Assembly: GCA_963932465.1 (NCBI GenBank) | Contig: OZ010788.1 | Coordinates: 668,568,484-668,632,483, forward strand | Direction of reading: 5' to 3' | DNA length: 64,000 nt | DNA from: Maratus speciosus | Lineage: Eukaryota; Arthropoda; Arachnida; Araneae; Salticidae | Shown: positions 57,726 through 64,000 of the stretch, piece by piece | Layout of the letters: the number at the start of each line of letters is the position of its first letter | Position numbering within the stretch: position 1 is the stretch's first letter | Made by a program: the position numbers and the translations under genes | The notes under the pieces: generated by a model | Databases searched by the model: none | Seen by the model: the letters and a program-made list of their open reading frames with translations, nothing else | Told to the model about the DNA's origin: nothing

Positions 57726-58923
57726 TATTGAGCCTATTGGTTCCTAATAGGCTCCATTAAGTGTTAATATACTAATTCTATCTGTAATGGAATCCTATTT
57801 GGAAAAAAAGAAAATAAAACATGATTTCATAATATTTCAATATTTTGACTTCAAATATTTGATGCGGAGCTCTGCATTATTTATTGCATATAAACATTTA
57901 AAAATCAATGTTAAGATTATGTTTTTTTTATTTTTTAGAATAACCAAGATGTATTTACTGTCAGAGCGCCAAAAAACAAATTGCAATTAATATCCATAGA
58001 ATAAATAATAAAACTGGCAATTGGGCTAATGCGTACTTGCTGACATTTGTGAATTATGAACATCAAAACTGGATATGACCTTCAAATATGATCCGCTTAA
58101 AAAAAAAATAATGGAAATTCTGTACTGGGTGCGATAATTCCAGACTTCATTCTCTTCTTCCTATTAATATATTATGCATGTTCTTAGTTTGAAACAGAAA
58201 GAGTGTTTGAGACATAGTGATAGCAATTTTTTTCTGTAATAATCAAAGCTTTTTTGAATGTATTACATTAAATATTGTACACTTTATGCTGTACACTTTT
58301 ATTATAGGTACACTTTTCTGAAGGGTGGGGGTGAATTGCACTGTTATAGTTAGAAAAGTTATTAACATGAAATTGAAAAGATATAATTCAACATTGTTGT
58401 AAATACTACATAAGCATTATAAGCATAAACTTGCGAATTCTCCAGTGTGTGTCCATTGGGCCAACCCTTAATTTCATTATTCGTATGATGTGTAATGAAG
58501 CAGTAACACGGAAAAATCCCATATTTGGTATAGATCTCTTTAGAAATACTTGCAATTGTGCTAAAGCCAGAGAAAAGTTAATATTAACAATGATTTTGAA
58601 TTGTGCCTTTTCAGTTCTATGTTGATAATGTTTCCAGCTCATTTGCCTTAATTAGAATGCGTTAAAATGATATTTTTCATATTATGTCTAGGGTGTAAAT
58701 CTATTAAAATTACACATATTTCATATTTTACTCTCTAAAACTTCATAAATATTTAAATATCTGCTAATTAATTAATTCTAGTTAACTTCATTAAAATTTG
58801 AGGTCTCAGTTTTTAAAATATTGAATTTTAGTTGAAGCCTATTGAGCATTTCGTTCCATGAAAAAAAAGTCGTTCAGGGAGGTGGTCGCTTAATGGAGGT
58901 GGTCGCACAGGGAGGTTTCACTG

Positions 58924-59501
58924 TAATCTGTAAATTGTACATTACATATGTAATCGTTCGTTTTCCGATACGGGGATAATTAACACTCCAACTTCAATCC
59001 ACTACACGTAAAGATACAGATGTATACTCCTTAGTTAAGGGTCTACTTCAGTCACCTGGAAATACCCGCTCGTTAATGCTAATCCTACGGAAGAATTTTT
59101 TAAAGATATCTCGTTTACATTTTAATATTTCTAAATGATTTCTCTTGCATTGATAGCTGAGATTGATATATACATCTGCGCTTTTTTACGTTTTCGATTT
59201 TGTTACAAGAGGATGCTTTCACTTTCAAAACCGGTTCCAAAAATGAATGTGTCTTAATTAAAAATATCTGTAAACAACATCGAAAAAGTAAAAAAAGTAC
59301 TTTGTACACATCGATCTAAGCTAGCCAATGCAAAAAGAGTGAAAAATACTGAAATGCAAACGAGATATGTTAGAAAAAATTTCACAGATTAACATTAATG
59401 AGCGGGTCTTTTCAGCTGACTGAAGTAACCACTTAATAGGCTGCCACCACTGGTATAAGTGAGTGGTGCCGGACAGGATATAAAAAATATTAGGATAATT
59501 A
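58924..59501. other. No gene
   Basis: AT-rich, with no recognisable repeat boundary or reading frame. Confidence 0.5.
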
Positions 59502-59841
59502 CACTGTAAAAAAACGACATTTTTACAGTACAAAGTACTGTATATCTCGCGCACAAACTCGATCACAGTGAATGTGCTATATCTTTCTTTGGTTTCCTGA
59601 CTATATTAACATGGAAAATACAGTAGTTGCTTAAAATTAACAGCACAATTTGCTGGCAATTTGGACGAAAGCAGTTTGTGCTGTAAAAATATGCGTCCAA
59701 ATTGCCAGCAGATTGTGCTGTTAATTTTAAGCAACTACTGTATTTTCCATGTTAATATAGTCAGGAAACCAAAGAAAGATACAGCACATTCACTGCGGTC
59801 GAGTTTGTTCTGGCAAATCTACAGTGGTTTTTTTTACAGTA
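59502..59841. mobile_element. Foldback element with long near-perfect arms, CACTG end
   Basis: It begins CACTGTAAAAAAACGAC and ends in the inverse, ttttttttacagta. The inner arms, about 59545-59668 and 59693-59818, pair almost perfectly through 'atctttctttggtttcctga' and 'aagcaactactgtatttt' to a short centre. Flanks allow a TA duplication. No gene. Confidence 0.88.
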
Positions 59842-60518
59842 TACTATGATTTCAAATAATATTAAGTGGAAGATTCATTCATTTACAAGATATTTACATA
59901 TTTTATTTACAATCAAACAGATTGATTTCATTTGTATGGCACGGATATAGCAGATCCTGCACAACACTGAACTACACTTTACGATTTTATCTACGCACTA
60001 GCTTATATTACTTCAAATAAGCAAAATCGCACACTTACGTACTCTTCACCAGATAAATATTCCGCGTGCACAACACAAGTAGCCATTTTTAACTTATGTT
60101 CTCCACGTCAAACTTAAAACTGATTCTCCTGTTCTCTTTTTTTTTTCCCATTCAAAATTCTACGGAGTCTACTTCCTATTTCTACGGGCCTCTACCTGTC
60201 GCGGATGCTGCTTATCCCGGACAGCTCATCAAAATGCTTATCTTTTGTTCGCCCCTCGTGCTTTTCGGCTACCTAGTTTCGTATTTTTATCCACATTCCG
60301 ATATATAAAAGACCCTCTTCTTTAGACCCTATTTCTTTTGATACTATAGAGACTTTTATACAATACAAATATTAGTAGAATGGTACACATTTTAATCCCA
60401 GACAGAAGAAAAATGTATCCATTACTCAAATACGTAGGTAATGATATACAGATAAATACAATACATAAATAAAATAAATTAAATTAACAGTAATTTTCAT
60501 TAAGCATACATCTCTTTA
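59842..60518. other. No supported gene
   Basis: A pyrimidine-rich 70-codon frame at 60096-60308 includes two hydrophobic stretches, but it lies in C/T-rich sequence and looks like chance. A TATA-like atatataaaag occurs at 60300-60310. Confidence 0.4.
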
Positions 60519-60930
60519 TATACTTTAAAATTGCATGGATAGTGTGAGATAGTTATTAGGCAATGTTCTAATTCGGGAACAGGCATTATATTGCTATTGA
60601 ATGCTGGCTAATACTTCAATAACACATAATTGATTCGCATTGGAATAATCTGTGAATAGCATATTGAGGTAGCATAGATAATGCACCAGACATAATATTG
60701 CTTACTATACAATGCTAGATAACACATGATTGATTCAAATTGGAATAATCTGCAAATATTATAATACATATGTACTTTAAAATTATACAGATAGTGTCAG
60801 AGAGTTGTTCGGTGATGTTCTAAATCAGGACCAGTGGTTATATTGCTATACAATGCTAGATAACATTTTAATAACACAAGACTGATTCGGAATGAAATAA
60901 TCTGTAAATAGTATTACGTAAGTTCAGGAA
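60519..60930. repeat. Tandem repeat, about 252 bp, 1.6 copies
   Basis: 'actttaaaatt(g/a)...atagtgt' at 60523 recurs at 60776, followed in both by 'gatgttcta', 'attatattgctat' and 'tctg(t/c)(g/a)aata'. Relatives occur at 49861-50290. Confidence 0.7.
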
Positions 60931-61104
60931 GTCTAAATGGGTACGCAGCGGGCGATTTCTGCCGATTCCGATAGAGATCTACCTATGTCTGTATCTATCT
61001 ATCTGTCTACGGGTAGTTCCAGAAGTACCTTGCCTAACGTATAGATGGCGATAGTTGTTTGAAAAAAAAAATCAATAGTGAACGTTCTCAACGAATTTGC
61101 AAAT

Positions 61105-61797
61105 ATGGAAAAAATTAGTCATCCTTATGTGATACAATATGATACATTTGAAAGGTCTCACTGCAACTAATATCAATGTCGAGCTACGTTCTACTTTGGG
61201 GGAGTATGTCCTTCGTTTGCAACTAAAAAGTTATTGGATGGTAGATTTTAAACGAGGCCGTACGAGATGTCAAGACGAACATCCTAGAGGGTGACCAAAT
61301 GAGATGACCACGCCAGAAATGGTGAAGAAAATTCACATATGGATGACCGTTGATTGAAAGTGCAAAAGCTAGCAGACAAGGTAGGCATTTCAAAAAGTGC
61401 TGTACATCGCATATTGACTGAAAATTTGGACATGGGAAAGCTATGCGCAAGATGGGTGCCGAGTTTACTCATAAGGGACGATAAACAGCATTGTGAGAAT
61501 CTTTCAATCAATGTTTTACAGCTATAAAGCAGAGTTTTTGCATCAATTCATAACCATGGATAAAACATGGGCCGATCCTTTCACACTTGAGACCAAGGAA
61601 CAGTCAAGAGAATGGACTGAAAGGGGAGAATCGACTCCAAAGACGGCGAAGACTTCGATCTGCTGGCAAGGTCATGGCGTTAGTTTTTTGGGATGCGCGT
61701 GGAATAATTTTTGTTGATTATCTTCAAAAAGGAAAAACAATAAAAGGCGAGTTTTATGCGAACTTATTGCAGCGTTTGAGTGATGAAATCAAGAAAT
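61105..61797 (+). pseudogene. Mariner transposase pseudogene, 3' truncated
   Basis: From ATG 61105 the sequence follows a mariner transposase in several frames. There is an N-terminal HTH remnant ('PSFATKKLL'), then 'VGISKSAVHRILTENLD' after shifts near 61370, then 'CARWVPSLL', then 'YKAEFLHQFITMDKTW', whose D is the first catalytic residue, then 'GKVMALVFWDARGIIF' and 'LLQRLSDEIKK' before a stop at 61797. At least four stops or shifts are present. The second and third aspartates and the C-terminus are missing. The usual length is about 345 residues; this covers roughly two-thirds. Dead. Confidence 0.92.
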
Positions 61798-61993
61798 AAC
61801 CGGTCAAAGGAGAGTATTACTCGTGCACAGACGGTTCCGTACAATAAATATATGAATTAGTAAACTGGGCATTGCAGTACACAAATATATCATTAAAAAA
61901 TACTATCTAGGCTCTAAAAGCCGGTGATGCATAGAGTACGCTGCCCATGCTGTCTTTATGTATGTCCCAACCATCCGTATCTTTAAGGGTTAA

Positions 61994-64000
61994 CCCGGTG
62001 GAAGGCGCGCGGGGTACCTGAGTCACCCCAGTCTCATAAAAACTTCTATTCTGGAATTCGTATTAGTCCGTCATTATTCATCCCTTCAGTAGCTAACTTT
62101 TAAAATGTTTTCTTTCAATAGCACCTGCCATCAGCAGGTGTTTTTCTTTTGTTAGGGAGAAGCAATCATTTCCTGGAAAGCCACCTGCCACTGGGGTAAC
62201 CTAGCAACCCCGCGCGACCGCATTTTACAGCAATTCCCTCTCATTAGTTTTCTGCTCGCATAGATAGTGGACGCTTGATTTTTTGTTCTTTTCGAAAATG
62301 GCAGCTAAACGAAAATTGACGGAATATGAGAAAGAAATGGAGAGATTGAGAGGGCTGCTGGATACTGTTGAAACTTCAGATGAAGAAATAGACTCTGCTA
62401 GTGAAGATGAAATTGATTATGAAATTTATAGTAGTCACGACAGTGACAGTGAATTTGAAGCTGCCAATATAAGCGGTGAATCCGATCAAGAAAATGACAT
62501 TTACGTAGGAAAAGATAAAACAGTCTGGAAAAAAGATAAACCGAATGCAAAAGTGAGAACTAGCTCGTGCAACATCATTATTCATCTACCTGGACTAAAA
62601 TCAGTTGCATCAGGTATTACGGAACCTGTTGAAAGTTGGGAACTCTTTTTTGATTCCAACGTTATAAAAAATATCGTGGATTGCACTAATATTTTTATTG
62701 ATAAAATATCTGCAAATTTCCAACGAAGTCGTGATGCTAGAAATACGGATGAAGTGGAGGTGAGAGCGCTATTTGGTCTCTTATATTTATGCGGGCTACA
62801 CAAATCATCCCATACTAATGCAAAGGATTTGTGGAGCGCCGATGGAACTGGAATTGAATTGCTTCGAAAAACAATGTCTTACAAGCGGTTCACATTTCTT
62901 TTCAGATGCTTGAGATTTGATAATATAAAAGACCGTGAAGATCGACGTCAATTAGATAAACTGGCAGCAGTGAGAGATTTTTTCAGTGCATTCAATAAAA
63001 AGTGTCAAGAGATATATTCAGTTAGTGAATATGTCACTATAGACGAGAAGTTAGAAAAGTTTCGAGGTCGTTGTGGATTTCGGCAGTACATGCCGAAAAA
63101 ACCGGCAAGATATGGAATTAAAATATTCGCCTTAGTCGATGCGAGGACATTTTATACATATAATATGGAAATTTATGCCGGACAACAACCAGAAGGTCCG
63201 TTCAAAGTCGACAATTCACCATCTGCAATTGTAAAACGACTCTGCACCCCGTTATTTGGATCCGCAAGGAACGTGACAATGGACAACTGGTACACAAGCT
63301 ATCCATTAGCAAAAGAGCTTCTATCAAAGAAACTAACTATCGTGGGAACTTTGAAGAAAAATAAAGCTGTGATTCCTGTTGAATTTTTAGAAGCAAAAAC
63401 AAGGGAAGTTTTTTCATCTATATTTGGATTCCAAAAGGACGTAACATTGGTGTCTTATGTTCCGAAGAAATCGAAATGTGTAGTTTTGTTGTCTACAATG
63501 CATCATGATAACACGATAGATGAAAACTCTGAGAAAAAGAAGCCGGAAATAATACAATTTTACAATGAAACAAAGGGAGGAGTGGATACTGTTGATGAAA
63601 TGTCTACACTTTATTCTACTGCGAGGAAAACAAATAGGTGGCCGATGGTTGTTTTCTATTGTGTGTTGAATGTGGCAGCTATAAATGCGCGAGTTGCACT
63701 TATGTCCACCAAAAATGCCCCTCTGCAGTACAAAAGTAGGCGAATGTTCTTGAAAACATTGGCATTGTCTCTAGTTAACCAACAAATTATGAAAAGATCA
63801 ACTATGTCAATGTTGCCCAAGGAATTACGAGAAAAAATTAAATCTGATTTGCCCTCAACAGAAAGTAATGATGATCCTGATAATAACTTGCCAAAGAGAA
63901 TAAAGCTTGGTAAAGGACGATGTGCAGTTTGTCCTCGAGCTAAGGACAAAAAAACCACAATTAGTTGTATTAAATGTGAACAATTTACTTGCAAGGATCA
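61994..64000 (+). mobile_element. piggyBac element, left part (continues past the window)
   Basis: TTAA at 61990-61993 is followed by CCCGGTGGAAGGCGCGCGGG, the terminal repeat. An inverted relative of the subterminal part (ggcgcgcggggta...cacccc) lies at 62185-62222 (ggggtaacc...ccccgcgcga), as is common in piggyBac ends. A small hairpin, cacctgccatcagcaggtg, is at 62122-62140. The transposase frame follows at 62298. The right end is outside the window. Confidence 0.93.
62298..64000 (+). CDS. piggyBac transposase, intact to the window edge (3' partial)
   Basis: ATG 62298 opens a frame of 567 codons plus two bases that reaches position 64000 without a stop. The N-terminus is acidic (DSDSEFEAANISGESDQEND near residues 45-75), as usual for this family. 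The transposase fold follows. Catalytic aspartates lie at residue 249 (VTIDEKL), 329 (MDNWYTSYP) and 430 (GVDTVDEM); the 80- and 101-residue spacings are close to those of the founding moth piggyBac (D268, D346, D447). A C-terminal cysteine-rich domain begins at C542 and C545, followed by C557, C560 and C565. Roughly 10-30 residues should be missing. The DDD motifs, terminal repeat and TTAA make the assignment firm. Whether it is active or domesticated cannot be told here. Confidence 0.97.
   Translation, partial: MAAKRKLTEYEKEMERLRGLLDTVETSDEEIDSASEDEIDYEIYSSHDSDSEFEAANISGESDQENDIYVGKDKTVWKKDKPNAKVRTSSCNIIIHLPGLKSVASGITEPVESWELFFDSNVIKNIVDCTNIFIDKISANFQRSRDARNTDEVEVRALFGLLYLCGLHKSSHTNAKDLWSADGTGIELLRKTMSYKRFTFLFRCLRFDNIKDREDRRQLDKLAAVRDFFSAFNKKCQEIYSVSEYVTIDEKLEKFRGRCGFRQYMPKKPARYGIKIFALVDARTFYTYNMEIYAGQQPEGPFKVDNSPSAIVKRLCTPLFGSARNVTMDNWYTSYPLAKELLSKKLTIVGTLKKNKAVIPVEFLEAKTREVFSSIFGFQKDVTLVSYVPKKSKCVVLLSTMHHDNTIDENSEKKKPEIIQFYNETKGGVDTVDEMSTLYSTARKTNRWPMVVFYCVLNVAAINARVALMSTKNAPLQYKSRRMFLKTLALSLVNQQIMKRSTMSMLPKELREKIKSDLPSTESNDDPDNNLPKRIKLGKGRCAVCPRAKDKKTTISCIKCEQFTCKD

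Larger units (their letters stand above)
56097..58923. mobile_element. Tigger/pogo-like element P3 with internal insertions
   Basis: It begins CAGTAAAACCTCCCTAAAGC after TA and ends ...GGGAGGTTTCACTG before TA (58924-58925). Subterminal 'agcgaccac' is repeated at both ends (56114 and 58880-58905). It contains the element at 56328-57271 and a small MITE at 57613. No transposase motif was identified in the remaining AT-rich 1.7 kb. Confidence 0.82.

Noticed and set aside
60096..60308. 70-codon frame with two hydrophobic stretches
   Set aside because: It lies in a C/T-rich tract that biases translation to F, L, S and P; there is no family or conserved start context.
61493..61799. Two overlapping plus-strand frames as separate genes
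   Set aside because: They are two frames of one mariner transposase pseudogene separated by a frameshift.
62376..63994. Minus-strand frames of 69-112 codons near the right end
   Set aside because: These are antisense shadows of the intact piggyBac transposase on the plus strand.

Overview
The window looks like gene-poor, AT-rich nuclear DNA from an arthropod, made almost entirely of transposable elements and tandem repeats. An arachnid, probably a spider, is my inference. It rests on the types of Tc1, mariner, Tigger, piggyBac and Copia elements present, on tRNA-derived SINE sequence, and on the absence of bacterial-style gene packing. No intact host gene could be supported. The only two substantial coding sequences belong to mobile elements.

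Layout. Positions 1-14605 are a tandem array of a non-coding unit of about 1.1 kb (array A). It is broken up by a nearly intact Copia LTR retrotransposon (222-6172, minus strand), two TTAA-flanked MITEs, a Tigger/pogo-type MITE, a 0.9-kb repeat that itself carries a SINE, and a further inverted-repeat element. Positions 14606-24270 hold a dense series of DNA-transposon derivatives (hAT-like, piggyBac-like, Tigger/pogo-like and Tc/mariner-like), several with clear target-site duplications. Positions 24270-33600 are AT-rich and low in content, with local duplications, a long hairpin (26977-27169), a tRNA-like stretch and a decayed Tigger transposase. Positions 33600-43860 are a second tandem array (array B, units about 0.65-0.8 kb), split by a 3.5-kb non-coding element with CACTG-like ends. 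Positions 44240-50300 hold more MITEs. Positions 50660-55505 contain a short-unit tandem repeat, a decayed Tc1 element with insertions nested three levels deep, another tandem repeat and a microsatellite. Positions 55697-61860 carry a hAT-like MITE, a large Tigger-end element, a foldback element and a truncated mariner.

The window ends inside a piggyBac element (left TTAA at 61990). Its transposase reading frame is open from 62298 to the last base. The three catalytic aspartates and the start of the C-terminal cysteine-rich domain are intact.

How the parts relate. Nested insertions give a readable order of events. Paralogous repeat copies inside the window supply natural empty sites for the Copia element, the SINE, an 8-bp-TSD MITE, a Tigger-type MITE and a hAT MITE, so their boundaries and target duplications can be checked internally. 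Several TTAA-flanked non-autonomous families lie in the same window as the apparently intact piggyBac, but their terminal sequences differ from it, so it is not shown to be their driver.
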